A stretch of 64,000 nucleotides of DNA, taken from NCBI GenBank assembly GCA_034687125.1, contig JAQGBZ010000231.1, forward strand, positions 35,180 to 99,179, given 5' to 3'. Below are positions 35,766-50,038 of the stretch, piece by piece; within the stretch, counting starts at the first letter, position 1; every line of letters starts with the position of its first letter. This stretch comes from Neelides folsomi. Taxonomy: Eukaryota > Arthropoda > Collembola > Neelipleona > Neelidae. The notes under the pieces were generated by a model. That model was not told the origin of the DNA. It searched no databases and saw only the letters and a list, made by a program, of their open reading frames with translations. The translations under genes and the position numbers were made by a program.

Positions 35766-37388
35766 TTACATTAATCTTTATTTAATAATTTATCTATAAT
35801 ATTAAATCATTATAGCTTAACAATCCGTTTAATAATTCAAAAATTCTTATTTAAAATGAATATTTAATCATTTGAGAAAATAGGTGTAGTATTCGATTAA
35901 GGTTGTAAAGAATGGATTAATGGTACAGATGGATATGAAAATAATGGGAACTTTCTTGAGATCTTGATCGTGTAAATACTTCTGAAATAAACGATAGATT
36001 AAAGGTTGACGATGAAGGTTTGAATTTAAAGTTCCTTGATGGGTTGACACTTTGTAAAAGCAATTTGTATTGATTTTCTATTAAAAGTAAACCTCATCTC
36101 CTCCTCTGTAATCAAGGGGAAAGTGTAATATCGGGAATGTGGAAAGTTGAAGGGTTTTTCTCCGCTCCGTTGCCCTTTTCGGGTGTCAAAAAGAGATAAA
36201 TGGATGAGTAGATGGCCCGCCGTAAGGCCTTAATTGCTAATTTACTTTCAATCTCACTATCTATATAACTATACTTATACAGATAGATTGGATCATCTCT
36301 TAAATGTAATTTATCTCAAGATTTATGACTTTTAACCTCCGCCTTTCCCACTTGGTGAAAAAGTGTCAATTTGTCAGGAATTAGTAAAAGGCGAAGTGAT
36401 CAATCATTACATTACGCCCTCGATTTGGGAAACCTCAGCTCTCAAAATTCACGACTTTTCCCCGTACATTATTCGATGTTCGATTTCGAAGTCTTTTGGA
36501 TTTAAAAGGCCCTTGGATAAATTTCCTTTGACAAAGTTATGAATTCATAAACATATTTGCATGATATTTTAAAAGCAAAGTTTGGCAGTGGGAGGACTCT
36601 GCATAAATTAGGAAAGAACTCAACGTGTAGCTGCTCCCAAAAATATTTATTACAGAGATAAGTGCGTTAAGTGGGGTTACTTATGTTGTTAATTTTCCTT
36701 CTCGGCAGTTCTTAAAAACATTATTTGATATGGCAAAGTTGGTTAAGAGTTTGCAAATGGAGAGGCAGAGCCGCGGAGAAAGTTCCAAGGGAAAGAGGAA
36801 TGAAAGACTTTGAGATTTGCAACACCGATGGCGCTTCCTTAACCCTTTCCATCTTCAATTCCTCTCTTCATCTTTTCTTACGACGTCTCTCATCGCCCAT
36901 TCAAATCTTCAACATCTCTCCAAACATTTCTTCAAGAACTCTTCAAATCTTTATGAATTCCTTCAAATTCTCTTAATCTCTTAGCAATTTCATCAGCGAT
37001 GATGATGATCTTATTAAAATAATTAAAAATTGCATACTGTAAACAATTAGAATTAATCATTTTATTAAAAATTCTTAAAAATATCATAAATCTTGAAGTA
37101 TAGTAAAATCTGTAAAATTCATGTGTTATGCATTTAAAATGACATCTGTGTCAAAGAGAGAAACGATGCGTAAATGTTTATTGAAAGAAGCCAAAAGAAT
37201 GTGAATATTTTGTGGAGATGAAAAGTGGTTTTCGATTTTAGTCCCACTCTTCGTTTTACGAGGTTGAGAAGAAGTTCCGGTGAGAGAGATGAGAATGACT
37301 GAACGAGGGTGAAGATGAAGAAGTGGTGAGATTTTGCTGAGCTGTGGAATAAGAAAAAAGATGCCAAAGCTAAGTATGAGATACTTAA

Positions 37389-37429
37389 AGTATGAGATAT
37401 TTACTCTGAGTGAGTGAATATCTCATACT
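37389..37429. repeat. 13-bp inverted repeat with extra direct copy
   Basis: AGTATGAGATATT at 37,389-37,401 is matched by its reverse complement at 37,417-37,429 across a 15-base loop. A direct partial copy (AGTATGAGATA) lies immediately before it at about 37,374. Possible small hairpin; no function assigned. Confidence 0.6.
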
Positions 37430-40400
37430 ACAAATATGTGAGTGAATGAGTGAGATGGAAAAGGTATACGTTTGATATATTTCTGTATAATTTTGATTGA
37501 GATAAGAAATTGGTTCCATAAATAATTTTTGCGGCTTCTCTGCCTTCGTTTAGCGGATCGAATGGGATATGTTGGATTCATTAGGAGGAAAAGAGTCGGA
37601 TGAGCCCCATTCATCCATTGGAAGTAATAAGACACACTTGGGAGTCGAGGAAGGATCATGACAAATGGAGACGCAGTTATTCATTCCTAAACCTCTTCTA
37701 CACTTGGAGATCTCCAAAGGCCTTAGAGAGAATCACAAAGGTTGGACCGTGGAGGTTCATGAAACTTGATGAGGAAAATTTAAATTTATTTGCATTTATT
37801 TCTCATTCAACTCTTCCGCCCAAACCCTCATAATCATAATATGACACATTATACAATGCAAGACGTCTTCAAACATTATTTATCCAATTTTTTCTCAAAC
37901 ATTCATTACATGAATTTCATTATGAATTCCAATGGTTTTGAATATGAAGAATTTAAAGGGTTCTGGTTCTGGCTATTTAATTCACAATTTAGATGGTTTT
38001 CAAAAAATTACATTTTTGGTCCAAATCATAAACAAAGAAATTACATTTGCTCTAAATGAATTTTATTTATTTTAACTTTTAATTACATTTATCATTTCTT
38101 TTTTAAAACAGATTTCTTCTTTTTCGGCTACTTGAGCATTACTAAATACTGACATTGTTGGTAATTATTTAATACCCGTAACTTATTTACAACCTTATAT
38201 TTTAATTTTTAATTGACATTTCTGAATGACTTTCATTTCTTGTGAATTACATTTTATAAAATATGTGAAAATTTGTGCTACCAAATTCGACGATTGATGA
38301 GTATGGTCCGTTTAGCCGAATTTATTAGATGAGAATTTTATGGAGGAAGCGTCGACCATTTGGGATAATTGGTAAGTAGTGGAAAACAAAGTTATAAGTC
38401 ATAAATAAGGAAGCGAGGGAGGAAGAAGTTCCTTTTGGGGTGAGTCCCATTCCTCAGTCCACGATTAAGTCCTGGGTAAATAGAACATTACGTCTCTCAT
38501 GGACTTATTCAGCTGAGGAATGTGAACTCGTAAATAATATTCATTTCATAACGAAAGGAGATTCATAAATGACGGAGGCGAAGGGTGGAAAACTCTTCCT
38601 AGCCCTCCTCGTTAAAGAAGAATAAAAAGGCTTCTAAGACTTCTAAACTTCTAACACTCTTAATATTTACTCATGATGCAGAATGTGATGTAGCTCGTTG
38701 ATGTGAGCTCAATACACTCAGAGCATATCCACACGGGTGGCACGATAAGGAATATAAAATTAAGGATCCTCCTCGTTTCAACTGTAATGAATGATCTTCT
38801 TGTAAATGCAGTTTGGTGTCTTTTCCGCCCCTCCCCTCACCCTTTGCAAAACCATGCAGGGATCTGGATCCGAATTCCGAATTTCCCCCTGACATCCGGC
38901 ATTAAGGATGGGGAGTCTGGAGGTAATAAAGAAAAAGACTTCCACACTCCTTGGATTTATGACCCTATTTACCTATTTTTACTTTTTAAATATTTCCATC
39001 CACTTAATTACCAACACGTGGTGGGGAAACAAGGAGAGGAAATAAAGGCCATAACCTCCGCAATCTCTTTTTATTAGTGAGATACAAATCTCTTTGATGG
39101 AATTTGCCATTCCGCCCCTCATCACATGCTTAACTTAATATCCCTACACAAATGCTCAATACTATAAATAATGCTAAACTATGCTTGGCTTAACAATACT
39201 TTACTTAACTATCCTATCATACTTAATTCTAATGTTCAACTCTAACTCTTAAATTCTAAAGTTAGTATTACAATACTTTACTTAAGTATACAATAAGTAT
39301 AATTATTATATCAAATTTGTAGATATTGGTATATTTTACTTTATAATAAGCTTGTATCAGATGAACGTCGTTCTTTGTATTGGTATTGAGTATTGAAAAT
39401 ATTTTGCTCTATTTGATATATAAAGACATTGAAGACTTTGAAGATTCTTCCCATTGTCTCTGTAGCTGAAGGGGGCGAATATTATTTGCAATTATATTGG
39501 AGAAGACATTAGGGGTCCTCCTCTTAGATTTAAACTCAAGTCATCTCGAAAGTATCGAAAGGATCCGCCCGAGAGGAGACGCATTGTTCCTCACATAAGC
39601 CGTTGCCCTCTCCGAGTCCAGATGAGACAAAGTGACAGGAATAATTGATTCAAGGCGTCAATTAGAGTGGATTAGCTCGCCCTATCTGCCCCATCGGCTC
39701 TTTCCAGACTGGGGGGTTGTTTGATTTTCTTTTTCATTTACTATTTCGACATCGCGATGCATCGTCCCTCTTTATTCATTCTGAGTACTTTTTTTATTTT
39801 ACGTCAACGTCTGTCGTATTTATATTAAATTGGCATACCTTGCAATTCTTTATACACTTAGAATTCACAATGACTATTATACAATACTATGCATTATTAA
39901 CATGCTAAAATATTACAAGAATGGATTGAATTTCGTATTAGTATTTGATAGTGGAACTTTGTGAGATTGTACGTACGCTGAATGAGAAACGTTGTATGAA
40001 GAAATGGCGTAGGTAAAAAAGAGGGAAAGATAGAGATGAGATATAAAGAACCCAACTGAGAAATTTATATTGAAGTGGAAAGGAATCTTTAAGTTCTTTC
40101 ATTCCCCTTCCGTGTTCTCTGTTGACGGAGACAGTTGAGTTCCGCATGGATAAATAAAGTAAATATAAGCATAACTCTTTGGGAACCCCCGATGGACCGT
40201 TGGTGGTCGGAGTCGTGAGTTGTGCCCAAGAGTTCAGACATTTCTATGAACTTCATCGCTCCATTTTTGACCTCATAAGAAGCCATACCTTTGGAGGGTC
40301 TTTTGACGAGTATCAAAAACTTCCCCCAACTTTGTCCCAACTTTTACGTTTACGGTTCCTGATCGTTATATCATGAGTCTCATGATCTGGAGGAAGGAGT

Positions 40401-41678
40401 TGTGAGGAGTGCAAAGGGGACCTCTAAGTTATCGGCCCTCGAACAGTTCCGCACTCGGAAAAAAGTAAATATAAAAGTTAAGTTGACAGTTGAGATATTC
40501 CCAAGTTTCACAAATCCATGGTTGCTTTGCCCTGCTCGGATTTCAATTGCAAAAAAAACTTTCCGCACGTGCCGTGATTACTCTTTGCTACGCTCACAAA
40601 ATGCGATTCGCTTTCTTTGTAAACAATGCGGAAATTATGAGTAAACAGTCAGTGTAACGTATTTGTCAAATAATAAAATCCTCACAAAGTCTCGTAACAA
40701 TTCTTTTGTTTGCTAAATTCCCCATTACACTCCCGGTCCGGATATCTCAAATATTGATTTGAAAGAATCTTCAACAACTTTTCGGATATTTACAATAGAT
40801 TTTTTCCCATCTTCAATAAAATTTATTTCAAGTTTACTTTTATTGTTAGTTCAATTAGTTCAAAAAAGCGACTCCTGACCTGTTAGATACTTGCACTAAA
40901 TATTAGAAAAATTTAAAAATACAAAAATTAATTGATTGACTTCAAAAAAGTAACTAAATAAAATTCTCAAATGAAAAACTTGAAAGGAGAGGATTAATTG
41001 GGAAAGAAGGTTGTGCAGAATATTAATTTTTATTAAATCAAAAGAGCCGGATGAGTTTCTTGATTCAATTAAGGTGTCTAATTGGATTTGGACCTATGCG
41101 AGGCGAGTCGGGGAGGGGTTTGGAGAAACTCAATTGCCTGCGTTGGGAGTTGGGAGAGCGAAAGCTCGTGAGGTGGTTGGGACTGGCCAACTCTCAGGAA
41201 GAGAGAAAAGTCGGAGAGTGCAGTTTTGGGTCTCTTCATGTGAATAACTCCCTTTATCCCTCTCATCCTCCAAATCTTTCATCAGTTCATTTCCGTAGTC
41301 GGGCAATAGATCATCACCCGACCCGGGAAACTTCCACCCGGTAGGATAAGAAGTGGAGTTAAGACACGAATCTCCTCAGTGGATTATCTCTCAAACATTG
41401 TTACAATATAAGAGTGTATTAAATACATACATATTAATACGATATACGTAATATACTACTATTTTTAAGGCTGTGTAATATAAGACTGTTAATAATTTTC
41501 GAAATACACCACGCAAGAATATATAGAATATATTGTACATTTTGAATAAGGAAGCCTGAGTTAATTGAAGTTGTGCGAGAGTGGTGAATGAAGGAATGTT
41601 GCACACTCACGGTGACTGAAGGTGTTGCAGGAGGAGTTGTTAGTGGAATTGGATCCGACGTGAAGACAAGGAGATGAG

Positions 41679-41915
41679 ATGGCGAGGGAGGAAACAAATT
41701 CTCACCTCCTTCACAGCGTAACAGAAGAGGAAGAGGAGGAAGAAGATCAAAATCCCACTGTTGTGAAATGTTCGAGATCAAAATCCCTTCCGGTGGCCTA
41801 CGTCCCTGAAGTGAGTCTTGTAAGCACTGGAAGCTCCACGAAGAAACCCCGTCCTGTCAATCCACAAGCCAAGAACGGACGGAGACTCGACGGTGGAATT
41901 CATTCACCTGAGCAA
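41679..41915 (+). CDS. SLC16 transporter, alternative 5' exon B1 (tail B)
   Basis: The start codon of isoform B. The exon has 79 codons ending at CAA|GTGAGC in phase 0, which fits the phase-0 acceptor of exon B2 at 44,948. The encoded tail is hydrophilic: MAREETNSHLLHSV, then a seven-glutamate run, then a Pro/Lys/Arg/Ser-rich section ending GGIHSPEQ. It has no similarity by eye to tails A or C. An acidic or Ser/Pro-rich cytosolic N-terminus is normal for SLC16 proteins. The pairing with B2 rests on phase, strand and splice sequences, not on transcript data. Confidence 0.6.
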
Positions 41916-44900
41916 GTGAGCATTGTCTCTTTTTTTCTAAATCTAGATTCACTCAAATGATTGATTCCTCTTATGAAAACATTCACTATACTAAACACTT
42001 TATATAGTGGATATACACATTGTATTCTATTATATCAGTACACCATATATCTTATTTTATAAGCTCAAAGTAAGTAGACTCATTATATAGACATTTATGT
42101 AGATATGTAGACATTTACCTATACAGGTATAACTTTCCAATATAAGTACTCGTGCATATTTAACAATAGGTACCTTAATACAGCATTGTTGTACAGGTAA
42201 ATAATAGCTTCCTATACAATTTTTATATCTTGAATACACGAACAATTCGGTGTGTATAAAGTAGGTAGGTATTATATAAGTTGGATTATTCTCATTTCCA
42301 CTGCTCAAGTTTGAGCTCTTCATTAGCGCGAGTGAGCAAAAAATTTGCGAAAAAGGGTTCTTCAACTACTCACAGCTAGTGCTATATAAAAATGACTTCA
42401 TTATGGAGAACATGAAATTACTTCTAGGAGTTGCTTCCAGCGGAAATATTAATTATACATTGTGCAAATATTTCATGCATCGTTATCGCATGGCAAAGGA
42501 GCTAAGGAGCCTGACCTCGAATAACAAATTGCTCACACGATGAAATGGATTTTGATAATTTCGGTGCAATCGCTTCCACTCGTAAATCCACTCTATTTGT
42601 ATTGCCATTTGCCATTTAAACCACACACTCAATGATATTCAATACATAGGGAATATTTAATTCATGTTGAAAACTATTACATTTAAAGTCAAAATTGTTA
42701 CATTTGACATTAAATCTTTAAATATTGAAGATGTTTTCAAAAGCAATTCTACTTAATGTGAGATTTGATGGATTTTATAATTTAGTAAAACCAAATATGA
42801 ATTTAAGATATACTTTAAAAGAAAGATATACGTAAAATAATTTCATATGTAGACCAAGATTTTTCAACCCATTCGTTTCTTATCGTATTTGAGAAGAAAA
42901 AAGATAAAGAATTACATTTATAATAAAAATGTATATAAAACTCAAAGGAAGCAATAATATCTAATGGGCAATTAAGAGACTAAGTTTTGCGTAGACGCAT
43001 TATTCGGGCAATTAAGGAGGATTGCAAAGTACGGAGAACTTTTCCATGCCATTAGAAGGAAAAAGGTGACGAGAGGTTTCCAACTTCTCCAATTGACACT
43101 TACTTAAGTTTAACTTGAGTTGGATGGGTGGGAGTTGATTCAGTTGAACTCCACGGGCTCCTCTCGTTTCTTTTCATCCATCACTCTTCGGCCCCTGTCA
43201 TAGATTCCAATGATCAACATTTAGAACTCAAGTCATCTGGATGAATGTCCCTGTGGATTCCTTCTCATTTTACGATTCATAACCGAGTCAGCATGAAATG
43301 AAATCAAAAGTTGGTTAATTGGCTAAATCGAAAAAGTTATAAAGAGAACTCAAGTGGCTTAAAAAGTGTAAAGATTTAGAGAGCGAGAATCAACTAAAAG
43401 CAATGAGAGTTAAGCAATGAGCAAGAATTACTCTTATGAGGATTGGGAGTAAAGTACCAAAACTGTATTAGATAGAGAAAAAGGAGAAAGAGTTAAGCCC
43501 AAGTATCTCCAAAAACAGATAAAAATCGAGCCCATTAATTTGAGCGCAAATGAGAGGAGACCAAATAAAGCGTAGGAGCTTTTTCCTTCATACGAATATC
43601 GAATTTCCCATTGTCATGAATTTTGGGAAAGCTATTATTGAAGGATGTAGGAGGAAAGTTGGACAACTTGGCCACGTTGACCATCTCGTAAACTCACTAC
43701 TGCAAACTTAGTGGTAACTTACTTGTAACCAAAATGTAACTACCATTACAGATACGTTAAGAAGTACTATGTACTAAAAAGTACGTTAGTAACGTTATCA
43801 AGGAGGATGGAAAGGAGAGATGGGCAGAGTGACCGTAAAAGGAACTCCTTTGCAATTAACTATCAAATCATTTCCCAGACAATCCTCTTGAAAGTGACCA
43901 AAGAAAAAGAATGAATGGTTTCAACTTCCCATAAATTCGCACCTCTCATAAACCAAGGACAATTTATGCAGACGATTATTTCACTTCATAAATTGAGAAA
44001 ATCCCAAGTTTGATATTTTATCCTTTTAAAGATTTTCTAATATTTTGAAAAGATTCAATCAAGGCGTTTATTGAACCTTTAAACTCGTCACTGTTCACAT
44101 TATTTCTCAAGTTGGTGTTGATGGGTGGAAAGATTTGGAAGTTGATGATCAGCCCAAAGGGTGAATTTGTAGGTGACAAGCGGTACAGGATTTTGCTTTA
44201 AAAATTAATTGCATTCAAATGTAATGCAAATGTTCTTTGTAAATGTCAAGTTCTCTCGGGACTGAATTTGAAATTAAGGTGTGGTTTTTACTATATGGCA
44301 CCTTCACATTGTAGACATGTCTTAAGATTAAAAAAAACTCCATATAACATGTTTAATTTATCTTTATAACAATAATTCGTGAGTTTTAGTATCATAATAA
44401 TACACGATCTTGATATCCATATTATTTTTATTTAAATTTTATTAATTTTCATAATTGTATTAATAGTTTGCTGCGAACTGTGATATAAATATGATTTGCA
44501 ATATACATATGCAATATGCGTTAATGATTTTGCATTATAATTTTTTAATAATTTTTTGCATTTTATCAAAGTACCTATGTTATAACATAGTATATTTGTG
44601 AAAAAGAAGTGCACGGGTGATAGGAGATTCACTTAACCGTCATTATCTTTCTCCCACAAGAAGCGAGGCATATCAATGGGAAAATGAAGATTATCTGCCA
44701 GAGTCAGCAAAATGTGTAGGACTACAAAAAATAAAGGAATGGGGACGGAATTTCCCTATATAAAACTGGCCAGATGTGAGAATATGAATAGTTTGAATCT
44801 CTGCCTTCGGAAGAGTCAGAAAGTGAATATTTCCAATCGAATAAATCACCCCTTGGGTTCCTTATGAGCTCCGGAGATGATTTTGAATCGGAAGTCGAAG

Positions 44901-44947
44901 AGTTAGTGGAGGACCACCAAAATTTAATGTTTTTCTTCTTTGTATAG
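41916..44947 (+). other. SLC16 isoform-B intron between B1 and B2
   Basis: About 3 kb, AT-rich, with no supportable gene. It ends in a good acceptor, TTTTTCTTCTTTGTATAG. Confidence 0.5.
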
Positions 44948-45110
44948 GAATGCGGACTGAAGCGGTCGGAATGGCGGACCCTGCAGCAACATTATTACCC
45001 TGAAGGCGGCTGGGGTTGGATTGTAACTCTCGCCGCCGTGTCTTGCCACGCTCTCTCCTTTGGCACCCAACTCACCCTCAACGGCCCGGTCTTCACCCGC
45101 TTCGGAAAAG
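44948..45110 (+). CDS. SLC16 transporter, alternative exon B2 (helix 1, version B)
   Basis: 163 nt after the acceptor TTTGTATAG, read in phase 0: ECGLKRSEWRTLQ, then QHYYPEGGWGWIVTLAAVSC, then HALSFGTQLTLNGPVF. It ends TRFGKG at AAAAG|GTCCCT in phase 1, matching the shared exon at 62,560. The donor is weak. Compared with A and C, the stretch between the end of helix 1 and the shared GWLGAM is nine residues shorter, so either a 27-nt micro-exon was missed, another donor is used, or isoform B really has a shorter first loop. Confidence 0.65.
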
Positions 45111-48100
45111 GTCCCTACCTTACCCCCATTGTCAGGCAGAGAGAAATCGGAGAGAAATCGGGGAATAATGTCGGGTGGACGGAGACAAGGGTTCATAACT
45201 CCCATCCGTTAGTTGATTTAATGGCCGTTCCGGGATTCTTCGCACTTCGGACCCAAAGGAACCAAAGTCATAAAGAGCCACCAACCACATGTGCTATTGT
45301 TCTCTACTGATTGACTTTTGATAATTCCCACCCTCCCCTTTGTTCTCTCCATAATTACTATTATTATTCAATGATGGATTATTATGGCCCAGTCCCAAAT
45401 GGACGGGCCTGGAATTGGAAGTGCAATTTCCCTATCTGCCAATTTGGTCTTTCGCTCCTTACATGGGCTCAATTTATCTAATCTTTTCATCTCTTTTCCT
45501 CACAAACAGAGTTTAAATTCAAATTAAATCTATTAACTGCATTTATGAATAACCGCAAGGCTAAATATCGCCAAATTGAATAAAATTATTAAAATGGCTG
45601 CCTTTATATTTATTGCGAAAATCTCTGTAGGCAATATTGGTATACATATAACTTTTAACCCTTTTGGTAATATTGGTGGCTTTACCTTCGTTTGCGACTT
45701 TTAAATGGAAATATAAAGATGACTCCAGTAAGGAGATTAAAAGTATTTTATATGAATGAAATAAACATTAAATGTTAATGCACTTGCAAAAGTTTGATAA
45801 GACTTTAACGATCCCAATAACACTTAAGGTTTAAAGATACTACGAGACCGAAGAGTGCTTGTGAAAATATTAATTAACTTCAATATTTTCTACTTAAAAA
45901 CTTTCAGAATTCTGAGTTTGGGGCTTTCTCATTCAAATAAGGTTAAAAATTCCTCTTATTCTTCATTTTCTCCTAAATGTGGCAATTATTCGAATTCTAT
46001 TCGACTAAAGCTCATTCAAGATTCTTAAATTGTACGCGTGAAGTTGATGACATAAAAAAAGTCAAACAGAAAGAGAAAGAGGAGAGCAAATGTTTATTTT
46101 TATTGCAAAAAGATAAGATTTGGATGAAGTAAAAAAGGAGTAAAAATAATCAGGGAAGTTTGAAAGTGAGGATTTGAAGTTGCATGTGTAAAGTTGTAAG
46201 GAAACGTTCCTTGTCGGGTTTTTACTTTTGAGGAGATTATGTGTGTCGTGTGATGTGGAGGGAGGGAGGGTGAAGCTGAGAATAAAAAACGACGTCGTTA
46301 TTCATTTTGTCTCTCGCGGTTCCGCGAAATTGTCTCTGAAGATTCTCATTGAAGACCCAAAGGGAATTTCCCAAAGGAGGTTGGGAAGACAAAAGCTCGA
46401 ACCATCGACATTAGTCAACTCAAATTCGAGTCATCAATAAATTACAATTCCCAAACTTTTGTTTATTCCCGCCTTGTAAAAGTTGGACAAGTTTTTGTAC
46501 ACCAGAATCCACAGTAGTTTTAATCTAAACCTACAATTCATCTCTTTCTCCTTATCTCCCACTTATCTTCCCCTTATTGAATTTGACAATTTTTTTATTG
46601 TGAGAAGACAGGAAGATTAATGGACACATTTGCTCAATGAAAGTCTATACTACGTAATATCGGGCATCAACTTTGCAATTCCTTCCAAACTTCCATCAAT
46701 GCAAGAATGCAACTTTTCAAACTTTTCATTGTCTGCGAATATTTATTATATTTTATATGCGAATTGAGAACCATTTTTGCTAAAAGGGTTTTGATTCAAT
46801 TTTTAAAAGATTCTTTCAGATTTTTTCTCGGGTTCCATATATGAGCAGAATGAGCTCCAATCATACCAAACTCAGAATTTAAACGGTCGTTTTTGCTAAA
46901 AGAACAATATGGCGATTCAAAGCTCTTGTCAATAATAAAGATGTGGGTTCTAATGTTCTAAACAAAAATTGAAAGATTTCTAATAAGTGAAAGAAATTGA
47001 AGGAAAGTAATTATAGTACATAGACTGTAGAGTCCTTGTAGGGGGAATTTATTCACATAGATCTTGAAGATTCGTCTTTTATTGGACATTGGTGGAATGA
47101 ATGAGAGATGAAGTTAATCAATGGCAAATTATACCATTTGGAGAGAACAACTCAATTGACAGCTCATTTGAATTTCTTATCCATCTTCTCTCAAAAGACT
47201 TGGAAATGGAAAGGTTCTTCAATCTTAATGATTTATTTAAAATCATCCCGACAAATATTGTAAAGTTGATTAAATAAATTTTATATCTTTATTTTATTAA
47301 ATAAAAGTACTCTAATTGATAGATATATTCAGAAAATTGGATGGTTTTTAATTACTTATGCTTTTATTTTTCACGCTAGTAAATAAATATTTGGCAAAAT
47401 ACTATTTACTTTGGAAAATTTCCCTGATCCATTTCAAGTTAAATGAATTTTTTTAACTCAATGCGTATTTCAAAAAACAATAAACAGAATTTTCTTAGAA
47501 TTGTGGTAATTTTATATTCAATTCCCTGTTTATATTGAATTGTTAAACAAAGGAGTGAGAATCATATTAGTTTTTAAAGTTGGTTGTTGGTTCATTTTAG
47601 TATTAGTGTATTTATAAATTGAATAATGAAAGAAATAGGATCTGATGGTGATGGGGTCATTGGAGAGCAATTAGCGGAATGAGATGTTATCTTTAAGCTT
47701 CTCTGGGAGACAGGTGGGCTCGGGGAAGAATATGAATCGAAGAGAGATGAAGCTTCTTCCTCGTGAGTTGAGCAAACAATTTTGAAGCTATTCTAAAGAC
47801 GTTTATTTTCAATAATGAGATGTCATGTCAATATCTCAATGGGAAAACATTCCCCACTCAAGACTCAAGTTGAAAGGTGATTGAAAGTGGCGTCCGTCCA
47901 AAGACGTCTAATCCTCCCTGCACACCTATCGCTATCCTATTCACTCAATCTCATCTATGCATGTGGGAATGATGACGAGATTTGAATTTCTATTCGAGTA
48001 TATGAGATGCATAACTAAACTCCAAGATCCTTTCAAAGAGGAATTTAGACCTTCCTCACCAGAGGAGCTTTAAAACTTACACGCTTGAAATACCGATATT

Positions 48101-50038
48101 CATGTTCTTTTAATTTGGCTTTAACATGTGTTAATCTTTCCTAATACTATTTGGTATATTTGTTTACACCTCTGTGATAGTTAAATTTAATTGAACACAA
48201 ATATCTTATTTAATACTCTACGTGTTAAAATATTCTTTCAAAATTTATTTAATTTTGCTAGACAAAGAATAAATTTAAGCAAATAAATAATGTTAAGTAA
48301 TGCTATTCAATTAATGGAATTTTTTAATTTTATTTGATGATGTTTTATTTGATGTTCGAAGTATACAGAATCGATAATAAATATTGAATTTACTAAATCC
48401 TTGAAAATTTTTGCTGTGCGTGTTGAAAATGTTTCAAAGTTATATATTTTTAAAATAGTATTAATATTTAACAAATTGGGGAAAATTGATTTTTATAATG
48501 ACATAAATCAAGAAATCATTAAATCCCTCCCTAATTGTTTTTTATAAATCAAATTAAACTGAAATTTCATAAATGATTGCACCATTTTTAAATATTTGGA
48601 CATTTAATATAAATTTTATCGATAAAAACAAATTTAAAGATATCGATTTAATAATATTGAGTTTTAATTGTAATTAGTTTGGTAATTTTAATAAAAAATA
48701 ATACACCAATAGTAAGAAAGAAAATGATTTTTTTATAAATATTACATTTTAAAATTATTATTAAATTATTATTATTTAATTTAAGATTCATATTAAATTT
48801 ATTTTATGTACCAACAATTAATCGATATTGATTTTAGTGATTATTTTTATTTTGTAACTAATAAATCCAAAAATAAATCCAATATTACATATTTTGAAAA
48901 ATTTACAAACCCCCGTGTACATCGAAATAAGTACAATTATTGCTCAATGTTTTACACAGCTAATCCAAATCCGAAACATTTATATTATTGGATTGAAATT
49001 ACAAATGGTTTAAATTTTAAGCCCCAATTTTATTTTATTTATCTGGACGATCAACATTATTATGAACTCTTTAATTATAAAATCCTGATCAAGATCTCCT
49101 AAACCATTACAGAATGGCACAATATAATTTTAAATTTTTTTTATTTTAAATAGTAGTCGTAAATATATGGCTATTGTTATTTTTGTCTTATTGGATATAA
49201 ATTAATCTTTAATTCGTTAAGCTTAATAAATAATTTAAATGGTTTAATTAAATTTTATAACGCGATAAATTTAATTGGGCATTTAACTGTTTTGCGGGAA
49301 ACTTTTGAATATAGACATCGACATCAACAAATAATTAGCGATGTTCAAAAAATACTAAATTTTCAATGCAACAATTTTAATGACACTTGCGTTCCTCAGG
49401 GTTGATTAGGATTTAGGATTTTGCCATAGTTTACTTTTATGTGGAACTAGTGGAACAAAAACAAAGGAGATGAGAAATTGCAAATGTGAGAATCACGCTT
49501 GAGTTCTCTCGTTCTTTCAACTCTTCTCCCGCCATCTGACTTGGCGAAAGAAGATGAAGAGTGAAGATTCAAACCGTTCTATTCTTACATAACGTTCAAT
49601 TTCGCGTAGATGGAGAAGAGGAGGGAACGTCTCGTGTGGGATCAAATACAAAATTGCACATAACTAAAACCAAAGGAGCATTAGACAAAGACAAAATACA
49701 ATACCTATCTTAAATTAGTCAATTAAATATAATAATCCCAAAATTGCAAAATAATTTAAACTTTTAGTAATTCTGACAAACAAAAAATTAATAAAATTCA
49801 TATTTATTCAGTCTTTAAGTCCTTAATTAATCTTTAATTAAAATGTCTATATGATTTGACCATTTAAATTACTTCATTTAATTACACAGTTTATTAATTT
49901 CTATCGACTACATATAATATAAAAATTCTCAAATGTAAATATTAATAATGTGGATAACAATCAATTTTAAATGTCAAACGGAGAAATTTTTCAATGGGTT
50001 TAAACGGCTATTAAAAATCTTTCATGCATTTTATAATT
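45111..50038 (+). other. SLC16 intron, B2 to REEP gene
   Basis: AT-rich intronic sequence of the A and B isoforms. The open frame after exon B2 continues to 45,310 but loses similarity at once. Very A/T-rich at about 47,250-49,300. Minus-strand AATAAA words near 49,889 and 49,803 are candidate poly(A) signals for the nested REEP gene. No other gene is supported. Confidence 0.45.

Larger units (their letters stand above)
26248..41678 (+). other. SLC16 intron downstream of exon A
   Basis: Over 15 kb of mostly AT-rich non-coding sequence belonging to the isoform-A intron. Scattered short segments of higher G+C lie at about 28,840-29,230, 35,080-35,310, 38,400-38,900, 39,440-39,720, 40,180-40,440 and 41,040-41,340 and may be conserved regulatory DNA. 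It contains a possible nested minus-strand gene (30,379-32,070), a possible secreted-peptide ORF (32,338), a perfect palindrome (33,282) and an A/T low-complexity stretch (about 35,640-35,760). I see no further copy of the GGWGW-coding exon. Confidence 0.5.

Noticed and set aside
44863-44948. ATG-initiated acidic mini-ORF (MSSGDDFESEVEELVED) just before exon B2
   Set aside because: It runs into TAG directly at the B2 acceptor; using it would need an intron of about 40 bases with a poor donor. The B1 exon at 41,679 has a better donor and the correct phase.
48806-49102. 98-codon AT-rich plus-strand ORF rich in Tyr, Asn, Phe
   Set aside because: Composition follows the surrounding A/T-rich DNA; no family resemblance and no splice partner. 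Could be chance.
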